A DNA stretch of 64,000 nucleotides from Mycolicibacterium cosmeticum (lineage in GTDB: Bacteria; Actinomycetota; Actinomycetes; Mycobacteriales; Mycobacteriaceae), in assembly GCF_000613185.1 (NCBI RefSeq), contig NZ_CCBB010000001.1, positions 1,612,001-1,676,000 of the forward strand, read 5' to 3'. The position numbers and the translations under genes were made by a program. The number at the start of each line of letters is the position of its first letter. Position 1 is the first letter of the stretch. This document shows positions 1-8,289 of this stretch, piece by piece. The notes beneath the pieces are model-generated. The model had not been told where the DNA came from. It saw nothing but the letters and a program-made list of their open reading frames with translations, and made no database searches.

Positions 1-609
1 GCGCCCCGCCGGCGGCGCGTTGGTGCGCAACGGCGGGCGTCCCGGCGCCGCCGGCGGTACGCGCCCGGATTCGCTGTCACGCACCAGCTCTCGCTGCGCC
101 CGGACCGCCTGAACGGTGCGCCACGGCAGCGACAGCGGGGCGGCACGCGGCGGCAGCACCGGCGGCACCGCGCCGGGCCGGCCGAACATCAGAGCCGCCG
201 GCGCATTGGTGCGCCCGGCACCGCCGAGGGTATGGGTGATCTGCAAGACGGCCACCGTCCCCGGCCCGGCCGCGCCGGGGACACCGTCGATATCGGTGAA
301 CACGTGCAGCCGCCAGGGTGTCACCTGCGGATCGAGCTGGTCGTCGACCAAGCCGTTGACCACGGAAAGGCAACCGTCCCAGGTTCGCTCGCCGGGTTCG
401 CGGACCAGGAACCGGGACCGGTCGGGCGGGCACGGCGCCCAGCGCGGGTACCGCAGGCGCGACGAGTCGTCGATGCGCTGCGACAGGTCCGGGCTGGTGC
501 GGGCCCGCTCGAGCAGCTCGTCGAGCGCCCGGTCCAGGTCGCCGGGCACCCCGTCGAACCCGAACACCATGAAGGTGTCGTTGGGAATCTTGGCCGACAT
601 CCAGAACAT
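1..609 (-). CDS. WS/DGAT-like acyltransferase, N-terminal part (runs off the window)
   Basis: About 200 residues are visible before the window edge. The protein resembles wax ester synthase/diacylglycerol acyltransferases: an N-terminal LAPVDAQ-like segment, a WRLH segment typical of the family, and the region of the HHxxxDG active site. Here that site reads ITHTLGGAG: the second His is kept, but the first His is Thr and the Asp-Gly is lost, so activity is doubtful. The first ATG is at 609, but the family N-terminus continues upstream in frame to an ATA at 637-639, two bases after the stop of the preceding gene; the true start may be there. It is the last visible gene of the mce operon, so it is probably co-transcribed with it. 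Confidence 0.6.
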   Translation of the reverse strand, partial: MFWMSAKIPNDTFMVFGFDGVPGDLDRALDELLERARTSPDLSQRIDDSSRLRYPRWAPCPPDRSRFLVREPGERTWDGCLSVVNGLVDDQLDPQVTPWRLHVFTDIDGVPGAAGPGTVAVLQITHTLGGAGRTNAPAALMFGRPGAVPPVLPPRAAPLSLPWRTVQAVRAQRELVRDSESGRVPPAAPGRPPLRTNAPPAGR

Positions 610-641
610 CTGGGCGTCGACGGGTGCGAGCCGGCTTATGG

Positions 642-1307
642 CTACACCGGGTCGAATTTGGAGATCAGCCAGCGATCGCCGTGCTTTTCCAGCGCCACGC
701 GCACGCTGGATGCGGTGTCGGTGGGCGCGTCGGCGCCGACCACCACGGTCTGGTTGACGAACACCAACACCACGGCCTTGTTGGGGTCGGCCGATACCGA
801 GGCCGCGGCCGGGACGGTCGCCACCGCCGAGATCTGCTTCTGCTTGGCGCCCGGGATGACCACGTCATGGGTCAGCGAGGTGTAGGCGTCCTGGAACTCG
901 CCGGTCAGCAGATCACGCGCGGCATTGAGCTGTTGTTCGACGGTGTCGGGCTTGTAGGACAGCAGCGCGATGGTGCTGTCCTTGGCCACCTGGACGGACT
1001 CGGCGCGAGCCTTATCACCGTCGCGAACCGAGTTGTCCTGCCATTTGAGGAAACCCGCGGCCAGCGCCAACACCAGAGCCAGCCCCGGCAGCACGCCGTA
1101 CGCCACCACACGGGTCCAGTCGACGGACCGTTTCGGCTGCGGGGCGGCCTGGGCCTTGTCGGGGACGGTGGGCGTCGCAGCGGCCTCCGTGGCTTCGGTG
1201 GCCTCCGTGGCTTCGGTAGCTTCAGTGGCTTCGGTGGCCCCGGACTCGGTGATCTCCTGCGCTTCGTCGCTGGGCACGGTGTCGACGTCCTTGTTCGGTT
1301 CGGTCAC
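642..1307 (-). CDS. Mce-associated membrane protein
   Basis: A 221-residue protein of the Mce-associated type found after mceF in mycobacterial mce operons. It has an acidic, low-complexity N-terminus with six Ala-Thr-Glu repeats, one membrane helix around residues 75-95 and an extracytoplasmic C-terminal domain (NTF2-like fold in this family) ending in WLISKFDPV. Such proteins are thought to stabilise or accompany the Mce lipid-import complex. Its ATG overlaps the stop of the preceding paralogue by 4 bp, so translation is coupled. The function is inferred only from family and position. Confidence 0.8.
   Translation of the reverse strand: MTEPNKDVDTVPSDEAQEITESGATEATEATEATEATEATEAAATPTVPDKAQAAPQPKRSVDWTRVVAYGVLPGLALVLALAAGFLKWQDNSVRDGDKARAESVQVAKDSTIALLSYKPDTVEQQLNAARDLLTGEFQDAYTSLTHDVVIPGAKQKQISAVATVPAAASVSADPNKAVVLVFVNQTVVVGADAPTDTASSVRVALEKHGDRWLISKFDPV
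1185..1238 (-). repeat. Six tandem Ala-Thr-Glu codon triplets (9-nt repeat)
   Basis: Codons 24-41 of the Mce-associated gene are six copies of a 9-nt unit encoding Ala-Thr-Glu, with silent differences between copies. Short in-frame tandem repeats like this often vary in copy number between strains. Confidence 0.8.
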
Positions 1308-1969
1308 GGCACAAACTCCACGTTGGACACCTTCACGTCGTCACCCATCTTCTGCACGGTGATGCGCATCCGCCACAGCCGCGGCTGTTGCTCGGCGGCA
1401 CCGGCATTGGAGGTCTGCACCGTCACCGCCACCAGCACCTGCGCCCCGGTGTCGGTGTCGGATTCCAGACCGGCCTCGGTCACGGTGCCGACCGACTTGG
1501 ACTTCGCCTGCTTGACCACCTCGACGAACGGCCCGGCCCGCTTCTGGAAGTCGTCGTAGAACGTGCCGGTGGCCGAATCGAGGATGCGCTGCACGTCGGC
1601 GTCGGCGTGCTCGAAGTCGATGGTGGTCAGGTTGATCGCGCCCTGGCGCCCCACCTGAAGGAACACCTTGCGCTGATCGTCGAGTTGTTTGGACTGGTAG
1701 GCCCGGACGCCCAGCCAGCCGGTGAGCCCGCCGAGGGCGAGCACCAGCACCAGGCCGGCGATCAGGGCCAGTGTGACATGCGAACGCTCCGGGGCCGCGG
1801 TACCGGCATCCGGCTCGACGGCGTCGACCTCCGCACCGTCCTCGACCGCCGCGGCTTCGGCGGTCTCGGTGGCTTCACTGGTCTCGGTGGCGGCTTCGGT
1901 TTTGCCGTCGGCTGTCTGGTCTGCGGACTCGCTTACCGCCCCTTCGGGGGTAGCAGCATCGTCTGCCAT
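1304..1969 (-). CDS. Mce-associated membrane protein
   Basis: A 221-residue paralogue of the next gene. It begins at ATG 1969 with a GAGGAG ribosome-binding site just upstream, and its first 37 bases overlap the 3' end of mceF. The N-terminal 60 residues are acidic and rich in Ala, Glu and Thr; one membrane helix follows (LIAGLVLVLALGGLTGWLG), then an extracytoplasmic domain of about 120 residues. The arrangement mceF plus two Mce-associated genes is the standard end of mycobacterial mce operons. A role in assembly or stability of the importer is inferred from the family. Confidence 0.8.
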   Translation of the reverse strand: MADDAATPEGAVSESADQTADGKTEAATETSEATETAEAAAVEDGAEVDAVEPDAGTAAPERSHVTLALIAGLVLVLALGGLTGWLGVRAYQSKQLDDQRKVFLQVGRQGAINLTTIDFEHADADVQRILDSATGTFYDDFQKRAGPFVEVVKQAKSKSVGTVTEAGLESDTDTGAQVLVAVTVQTSNAGAAEQQPRLWRMRITVQKMGDDVKVSNVEFVP

Positions 1970-3408
1970 GTTTGCTCCTCGCTCGCACTGCGGGCCAGAT
2001 TGGACTGGGTGTACACCTGACCGTCGGGTCCAACGTACGTGCCGGTGCTGGGATCGTATTCGGCGGCCGCGATGGGCGGGGGCGGTGGGGCTCCCGACGG
2101 CACCGCGGGTGCGGCCGGCGCGGGCGGGGTACCCGGTGGCAACTGCGGGATGGCCTGCCCGGACAGGGTGGCGTTCGGGTCGCCCTTCCAGTTGTAACCA
2201 TCGTTGAGCGGAATGTAGTTTTCGTTGCTCTCGCACAGCTTGACCGTCGGCGCCCGCTTACCCGGCACCGTCTCGCACGGCAGGTTACGTGCGCCACGCA
2301 CGTTGCCGGCCGCGTCCTGCGGGATGCGGCAGTACAGGTCCCCGGCCGGGCGGTCCGGGTAGTCCACGTCGGCGGCCACCCGCCACTGCTGCGGCGGAAG
2401 GAAGCCCGTGGTGCACGGCGGCGGCAGGTTGAGGTTCAGATTGAGGTCCAGATAGGCGCCCTTGAAATTCTGCTTGGTGTTGCGGTTCGCGGTGCCGACG
2501 GCCTGCGAGGTGGCGGTGCCCTGCGGCAACAGCACCAGCAACTGCTCCAGCGACGGCTGGTAGGTGATGGCCACCTGGTTGATGTTGACCAGGTTGGCCA
2601 GCACCACCGGCAGCGTCGGCTGCAGCCGACCCAGCAGCGCCCGCACCTCGTCGGCGGCACCCGGTCCCTGTCTGAGCACGCCGCGCACGGCCTGATCCTG
2701 CGACTGCAGCTGCCCGGTGATGGTGGCCAGGTGGGAGGCCCAGGCCTGGATGGATCCCGACGTATCGGTCTGGGTGTCCAGCACCGGCTTGGACTGGTCG
2801 ATCAACGCGGTCAGGGGGTCGAGGTTGGCGCGCGCATCGATGGCCAGCGCCGTGGAGCCCTTCACCAGACGGGACAGATCCGGTCCCAGCCCGCCGACGG
2901 CCTGGTAGGCCTCGTCGACGGCGGTCTGCAGGTTCTCCCGGGGAATGGCGTCCAACCCGCGGTTGGTCGCGTCGAGCAGGGCGTTGACGTCCGGCGGCAC
3001 GGTGGCCCGGTCGGCGGCGATGACGTCCCCGTTGCGCAGGTACGGGCCGCCGTCGGCGCGGGGCAGCAGCTCGACGAACAATTCACCGATCGCGGTCTGG
3101 CTGTGCACCTGCGCGTCCAGGTCGGCCGGGATCTTCACGTCGTCGGTGAGCGACAGGACGGCGTTGACGCCGCCGTGCTCGTCGAGGCCGACGCTCTCCA
3201 CCCGGCCCACCTGGGTGCCGCGGTAGGTGACATTGCTGCGCGGGTACAGTCCGCCGGTCTCGGGCAGCTGCAGCGTCACCTTGTAATGCCCTGCGCCCCA
3301 CAGCAAGTTGGGCAGGTTCATGTAGCCGAACACCATGATGCCGATGGCGATGGCCGCGATGAAGGTGAACACCGCGAACTGCAGCAGGATACGTCTGGTC
3401 AACACCAT
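1933..3408 (-). CDS. mceF: Mce family protein MceF
   Basis: A 491-residue substrate-binding subunit of an Mce lipid importer. It has an N-terminal membrane anchor (residues 8-28), an MCE/MlaD beta-barrel domain (about residues 36-120, with the typical GLYPRSNVTYRGTQVGRV segment), a long alpha-helical needle region, and a Pro-rich C-terminal tail with several Cys residues. The start at 3408 was chosen because the membrane anchor follows directly and it lies two bases after the mceE stop. MceA-F are known to form a hexameric tunnel that carries lipids across the envelope to the YrbE permease. The substrate of this operon cannot be told from sequence. Confidence 0.9.
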   Translation of the reverse strand: MVLTRRILLQFAVFTFIAAIAIGIMVFGYMNLPNLLWGAGHYKVTLQLPETGGLYPRSNVTYRGTQVGRVESVGLDEHGGVNAVLSLTDDVKIPADLDAQVHSQTAIGELFVELLPRADGGPYLRNGDVIAADRATVPPDVNALLDATNRGLDAIPRENLQTAVDEAYQAVGGLGPDLSRLVKGSTALAIDARANLDPLTALIDQSKPVLDTQTDTSGSIQAWASHLATITGQLQSQDQAVRGVLRQGPGAADEVRALLGRLQPTLPVVLANLVNINQVAITYQPSLEQLLVLLPQGTATSQAVGTANRNTKQNFKGAYLDLNLNLNLPPPCTTGFLPPQQWRVAADVDYPDRPAGDLYCRIPQDAAGNVRGARNLPCETVPGKRAPTVKLCESNENYIPLNDGYNWKGDPNATLSGQAIPQLPPGTPPAPAAPAVPSGAPPPPPIAAAEYDPSTGTYVGPDGQVYTQSNLARSASEEQTWQTMLLPPKGR

Positions 3409-3410
3409 GG

Positions 3411-4523
3411 TTACGGCCCCTGATCCCAGCGGTACGGCACCACGAGCGGATTCACCGCGGTGTAGGGGCTGGGCAGCTGGCCGATGGTGCGGCCCCACTG
3501 CATCTCCAGCTCGGTGAGATCGCCCTCCCAGCGCGTTCCGGTGAACACACCCTGGTCCAGCCGGCTCAGCGTCAGGTCGACCACCAGGGTGAGGTTGGCG
3601 TAGTCACCACGCATCCAGTTGGCCAGCGTCTCCTTGGGGAACGGGTAGGTGGTGAAGAAGCTCAGCGACCGGGTCAGCGCCGGCCCGGCATTGGCCAGTT
3701 GTTCCAGCGTCGGGCCGAGCGATTTCAGCTCCGCCACCAGCGCCTCACGGGTCTGGTTGGCCGAATCCGCCGCCAGCGCACTGAATTTGCCCAGCTGGGT
3801 CACCGCCTCGGCGAGCTGGTTGCGCTGATCCTTGAGCACCGCCAACGCGTCGGGCACCGTCTTGAGCGCCTTGTCCACCACCGGTTTCTGCGCGGCGACC
3901 TGCCCGACCAGATCGTTGAGGCTGGCCGCCGCGTCGATGATGTCGTCCTTCTGGTCATTGGTGTTGGCGATGAAGATGTTCAGCTGGTCGATGAGGCTGC
4001 GCAGGTCGGCCTCGCGGCCGGTGAACGCCTGGCTGAACGCCGCGGTGATGTCCTGCACGTTGCCCAGGCCACCGCCGTTGAGCAGCAACGAGATGGCCGC
4101 CAGCGTCTGCTCGGTGGTCGGGTAACCGCCGCTGCTGGTCAACGGAATCAGTGAGCCGTCGTGCAGCCGGCCTTGCGGTGCAATGTCTTTGGGCGGCGCG
4201 AGTTCGATGTGTTGGGAACCCAGCAGGCTGGTTTGGCCGATCTTGGCGGTCGCATTGGCCGGTAGCACCACATCGGCGTTGAGCTTCATCGTGATCAGCG
4301 CATGCCAGCCCTGCCGCTGGATATCGGTGACGTTGCCGACGGTGACGTCACCGACCCGGACCCGCGAATTGCGGTCCAGGTTGTCCACATCGGGCATCTC
4401 GGCCTTGACCGTGTAGGCGCCCGGCCCCTGCCCCTCGACGCCGGGCAACGGCACCGAGTTCAGGCCCTGCCAAGAGCATCCGCCCAACGCCAGGCAGGCC
4501 AGTGCAAGGATCAGCCGTTTCAT
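3411..4523 (-). CDS. mceE: Mce family lipoprotein MceE
   Basis: A 370-residue MceE-type subunit. It opens with a lipoprotein signal peptide with lipobox LALGGC (Cys20), which is the hallmark of MceE (LprK/LprN group) among the six Mce proteins. An MCE domain (about residues 40-125) and a helical region follow. The start ATG overlaps the mceD stop by 4 bp. It ends without the long Pro-rich tail seen in mceC, mceD and mceF. Confidence 0.9.
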   Translation of the reverse strand: MKRLILALACLALGGCSWQGLNSVPLPGVEGQGPGAYTVKAEMPDVDNLDRNSRVRVGDVTVGNVTDIQRQGWHALITMKLNADVVLPANATAKIGQTSLLGSQHIELAPPKDIAPQGRLHDGSLIPLTSSGGYPTTEQTLAAISLLLNGGGLGNVQDITAAFSQAFTGREADLRSLIDQLNIFIANTNDQKDDIIDAAASLNDLVGQVAAQKPVVDKALKTVPDALAVLKDQRNQLAEAVTQLGKFSALAADSANQTREALVAELKSLGPTLEQLANAGPALTRSLSFFTTYPFPKETLANWMRGDYANLTLVVDLTLSRLDQGVFTGTRWEGDLTELEMQWGRTIGQLPSPYTAVNPLVVPYRWDQGP

Positions 4524-5845
4524 GAGCCACCGCCGCTGTGCACCATCAGGCCGGGCAGGCCGGCGTTCGGATCGGTCACCTGGGGTGCCTCCGCCGGCAG
4601 CGGCGGGGCCGCGGGATCGGCCACCGGCGGCGGCAGGATCGCCGGCGCGGGGCCCGGTGGCGGGATGTAATCCGGCCGCATCCATTCCTCGCTGTAGGTG
4701 ATCTCGTTGGGCCGGGCCTGCGCGCCGACCAACTGGTTCAACCCGAGGGGCAGGAAGTTGTACTGGCGGTTCTTCACGATCGGCGCCAGGTACTGCACGC
4801 ACAACTTGGCCGATTGCTCGGCGCCCATCCGGGAGGCCGCCTGAATACCGCCGCACAGGAACGAGATCGGGTCGGCGAAGTTGCTGATCGCCGGCACGGC
4901 GGCGACCGCACCCACCGCCGGTTGGTAGATGTTGACGTAGTTCTGGAACGCCGACGGCGCGACGTGCAGGAACTGTTTGACGTCGTCGAGGCTGTCGTTG
5001 AGGGTTTGCGTCACCCCGGCCAGTTTGTCCGACGTGGTGCCCAACGCCTCCCGGTTGTCGGCCACGAACGCCTGCACCTGCCCGACGGTGTCGGACAGAT
5101 CCTTGACGGCATTGCCGACCTCGTTCGGGTTGTCGGCGAGCAGCCCGGTCACCGAGGCCAGGTTCTGGTTGAGCTGGCGCATCACCGTGGTGCTGTCTTG
5201 CAGCGCCGACACCAGGATGGAGAGGTTCTTGACGGTGCTGAAGATGTCGGTGCTGTGGTCACCGAGCGCCGAAAAGGCCTGGGACAGCTTGGTCAGCGCG
5301 TCGCGGATGCTGGCGCCCTGGCCGCGCAGGTTGTCGGCGGTGGTGTTGATGAACGAGCCGAGGGTGCTGACGCCGCCGGGCTCGGTCGGCTGCAGGGTTT
5401 CGGTCAGGCGCTGCAACTGCTTGCGGAAATCGTCGTATTCGACCGGCACGACGGTACGTTCCCGCGGGATGACGGCGTCGTTCTTGAGCACCGCCCCGCC
5501 CGAGTAGGCGGGTGTGAGCTGGATGGCGCGCGAGGTGACCAGCATCGGCGACAGGATCGCCGCCTTCACGTCGGCCGGCACCTTGTAGCGGTCGTCGTAG
5601 TGGAACGTGACCTTCACCTGCTGCGGTTCCGGCTCGATCTTGTCGATCCGGCCGACGGGCACCCCGAGGATCACCACGTCGTCACCGACGAAGATGCCGT
5701 TGCTGTTCTCGAAGTACGCGACGACGTTCGTCCGGTTGAGGGTGTCGCTGGCCCGTGTCACCAGGTACACCCCGGCGCCCAGCATGAGCACCAGGGCCAG
5801 TGCCAGACCGATGCGGGCGTTGCGCACGTTCAGGTTCGAATTCAC
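4520..5845 (-). CDS. mceD: Mce family protein MceD
   Basis: A 441-residue Mce subunit with an N-terminal membrane anchor (residues 12-30), an MCE domain (about 40-120, including GDDVVILGVPVGRIDKI), the helical needle region and a Pro-rich tail. It overlaps mceC and mceE by 4 bp on each side, so the six mce genes are translationally coupled. It is expected to act at the cell envelope as part of the hetero-hexameric lipid channel. Confidence 0.9.
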   Translation of the reverse strand: MNSNLNVRNARIGLALALVLMLGAGVYLVTRASDTLNRTNVVAYFENSNGIFVGDDVVILGVPVGRIDKIEPEPQQVKVTFHYDDRYKVPADVKAAILSPMLVTSRAIQLTPAYSGGAVLKNDAVIPRERTVVPVEYDDFRKQLQRLTETLQPTEPGGVSTLGSFINTTADNLRGQGASIRDALTKLSQAFSALGDHSTDIFSTVKNLSILVSALQDSTTVMRQLNQNLASVTGLLADNPNEVGNAVKDLSDTVGQVQAFVADNREALGTTSDKLAGVTQTLNDSLDDVKQFLHVAPSAFQNYVNIYQPAVGAVAAVPAISNFADPISFLCGGIQAASRMGAEQSAKLCVQYLAPIVKNRQYNFLPLGLNQLVGAQARPNEITYSEEWMRPDYIPPPGPAPAILPPPVADPAAPPLPAEAPQVTDPNAGLPGLMVHSGGGS

Positions 5846-7215
5846 TGGCCCGCCCCTGAATTCGGAGCAGCGGGGTCACCGGCAGGTGCCGGCTCACCCG
5901 GCGCCGGGACCAACACCGGACTGGGGAACGGCGTCGGGGTGGAAGCGATTCCCGGCGGCGCGATCGCCGGCGGTCCCGGCGGCGGACCACCGGGCGGGCC
6001 CGGCGGAATGGGCTCGCGGTACGGGTAGCAACCGGTGGGCCCGGGCAGCGGCAGACCGGGCGGCCCGCAGCCCTGGTCACCGGGATTACCGGTGATCGCA
6101 TCGGGCAGGTTCATCCGCGGCTCGCCACCCTGACCGGTCCGCGGGAACGGAACCGGCATGGCCGGGGTGCCGGGCTGACCCAGTTGCGGGTCGGTGCGCT
6201 GCGAGGGCAGCAGCACGTTCGGATCCAGGCCCAGGTCGGAGAACGCGGCGTCGACGAAGGGCTGGATGAACTGCCCGGGAAGCAGATTGACGATGTAGGT
6301 CTTGAAGAACGGCCCCGAGCTGACCGACTCACCCAGCGACATCGCGTAGGAGTTCAGCAGCGGCAGGGCTTTACGCAACCTGTCCTTGCGGTTGTCCAGG
6401 ATGGTCAGCACCCCGTTGAGCTTGTCCAGAGCCGGCCGCAGGGTGGTCTTGTTCTCCGCGATCAACCCCTGCACCTGCTGGCTCAGCGCCGAGATGTTGC
6501 CCGAAAGACTGTCCAGCGCAGCGCTTTGCCCCTGCAGTTCGGCCAGCAGCGCGTTGGTGTTGCGGACCAGACCGACGATCTGGTCGCTGCGCTCGGCCAG
6601 CACGGTGGTGGCGGTGTTGGCGTTACTGAGCAGGCCGCGCAGCTGGGCGTCGCGCTCATTGAGGGTCTGGGAGAACCGGGCCACACCGTCGACCGCGACC
6701 TTGAGTTCGGGCGGGGTGTCGGCGAAGGTCTCCGACAGCACCCGCAACGAGTCCGAGAGCTGGTCGGTGTTCAGCCCGCTGATGGTGGCGGCCAGATCGC
6801 CCAACGCATCCGGCAACTGGTAAGCGGGCGTGGTGCGCTCGAGCGGGATGGTGGCCTGCAGCGTCCCCTGACCCCGCGGGGACACTTCCAGGATCTTGGT
6901 GCCCAGCAGGCTCTTGGTCTTCACCGCGGCCTCGCTGCGGTCACCGATGCGCACCCCGTCGTCGACCTTGAACTTGACCAGCACCCGCTGGCCGTCCAGT
7001 TCCACGGCCGTCACGTGCCCGACGCGCATGCCGGAAACCTGAACGGCCGCACCGCTGCGCAGGCCGCCGGCTTCGGCGAAGTAGGCCGAGTAGTCCTTGC
7101 CACGGTCCAGGAAGGGCACCTTGTCGTAGTTGAGGGCGCCGACGATGATGGCGGCGATCACGAGCAGACCGACGGCGCCGACGATCAGCTGGTTGCGTTC
7201 GGAGAAGGACTTCAT
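5842..7215 (-). CDS. mceC: Mce family protein MceC
   Basis: A 457-residue Mce subunit. The start at ATG 7215 (KSFSERNQLIVGAVGLL) places a membrane anchor at residues 10-28, followed by the MCE domain (about 38-115, GLRSGAAVQVSGMRVGHV) and long amphipathic helices. The last 90 residues are very rich in Pro and Gly. It overlaps mceB by 4 bp. It is a structural part of the predicted lipid importer. Confidence 0.9.
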   Translation of the reverse strand: MKSFSERNQLIVGAVGLLVIAAIIVGALNYDKVPFLDRGKDYSAYFAEAGGLRSGAAVQVSGMRVGHVTAVELDGQRVLVKFKVDDGVRIGDRSEAAVKTKSLLGTKILEVSPRGQGTLQATIPLERTTPAYQLPDALGDLAATISGLNTDQLSDSLRVLSETFADTPPELKVAVDGVARFSQTLNERDAQLRGLLSNANTATTVLAERSDQIVGLVRNTNALLAELQGQSAALDSLSGNISALSQQVQGLIAENKTTLRPALDKLNGVLTILDNRKDRLRKALPLLNSYAMSLGESVSSGPFFKTYIVNLLPGQFIQPFVDAAFSDLGLDPNVLLPSQRTDPQLGQPGTPAMPVPFPRTGQGGEPRMNLPDAITGNPGDQGCGPPGLPLPGPTGCYPYREPIPPGPPGGPPPGPPAIAPPGIASTPTPFPSPVLVPAPGEPAPAGDPAAPNSGAGQ

Positions 7216-8243
7216 CGCGGCGTGCACCGCCCGCTGTCCTGCCCGGCCGCCTTCACGTACACCGGCTGACCGCCCTTGCCGTTGAGCTTGAGGATGATGT
7301 CGCACAGGTAGAAGCTGAAGAAGTCACCGTAGATGCCCTGGCGCGCCAGGATCTGATACGAGTCCGGCAGCGTGTTGAGCAGGTTGTCGAAGTAGTCGTG
7401 GTCGGCGACGACGATGCCTGCGGCACGGTCGGTTTCGTGCACCGTCTTGACCAGCGGCGGACGTGCCTGCTCGAGCAGATCGGCGATGCTGCCGGCCGCG
7501 GCGCTGGCATAGGCGACGCCGTTGGCGATGTCGGTGCGGCGCTGGGCCAGCGTGTCCATCAGTTGTGCCAGCCCGTCGATGCCCTTGGCGAACTGCTTGT
7601 TCTGGTCGCCGAGTGAGCCCATCACGGTGTTCAGGTTGACGATCACCTCACCGATCAGCTGATCCCGGTCGGCCAGCGTGTTGGTCAGGGCGGCGGTCTG
7701 GCTGAGGAACGACCCGATGGTGGCACCCTGCCCCTGCAGCGCGCTGATCAGCTGGCCGGACAGCGCATTGACCTGGTTGGGATCCAGCGCGCGGAACAGC
7801 GGCCGGAACCCGCCGATCAACGCGTCCAGGTCCAGCGCCGGTGAGGTGCGGGCCAGCGGGATGGTGTCACCGGGCTTGAGCTTCTTGGTGTTTCCCACGC
7901 CTTCCTGCAGGGCCAGGTACCGACCGCCGATCAGGTCGTCGTAGCGGATCACCGCGCGGCTGCCCTCGGTCAGCACCACCGAATCGTCGGCGGTGAACTC
8001 GGCCAGCACCGTGCCGTCGTCCTGGATGCGCATCGCGCCGACCTTGCCCACCTCGACACCGGCGATTCGCACGAAATCGCCTTCCTCCATGCCCGAAGCG
8101 TTGGCGAACAACGCCCGGTAGGTGTGGGTGGACTCGCCGAGCCGCAGCTGCGCGAAGATCGCGAACAAACCGAAGACACCCAGCAGGCAGACGGCCAGGA
8201 AGATGGCAAGGCGCCAAATCGCGCCTACCAGATTGTCTTTCAT
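7212..8243 (-). CDS. mceB: Mce family protein MceB
   Basis: A 343-residue MceB, the length usual for this subunit. The start ATG 8243 has AAGGA upstream. A membrane anchor (residues 10-30) precedes the MCE domain (about 38-120; EGDFVRIAGVEVGKVGAM) and a helical C-terminal half with the LCDIILKLNG segment near the end. A 46-bp gap separates it from mceA, the only real gap inside the mceA-F run. Confidence 0.9.
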   Translation of the reverse strand: MKDNLVGAIWRLAIFLAVCLLGVFGLFAIFAQLRLGESTHTYRALFANASGMEEGDFVRIAGVEVGKVGAMRIQDDGTVLAEFTADDSVVLTEGSRAVIRYDDLIGGRYLALQEGVGNTKKLKPGDTIPLARTSPALDLDALIGGFRPLFRALDPNQVNALSGQLISALQGQGATIGSFLSQTAALTNTLADRDQLIGEVIVNLNTVMGSLGDQNKQFAKGIDGLAQLMDTLAQRRTDIANGVAYASAAAGSIADLLEQARPPLVKTVHETDRAAGIVVADHDYFDNLLNTLPDSYQILARQGIYGDFFSFYLCDIILKLNGKGGQPVYVKAAGQDSGRCTPR

Positions 8244-8289
8244 GGCTCGTTCCTTCTCGTGCTGCTGAGTTCGGGTGTGCTCGTTGCGT

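Noticed and set aside
4538..6028. Long plus-strand frame opposite mceC-mceE
   Set aside because: Antisense to recognised mce genes, no start signal, no family features.
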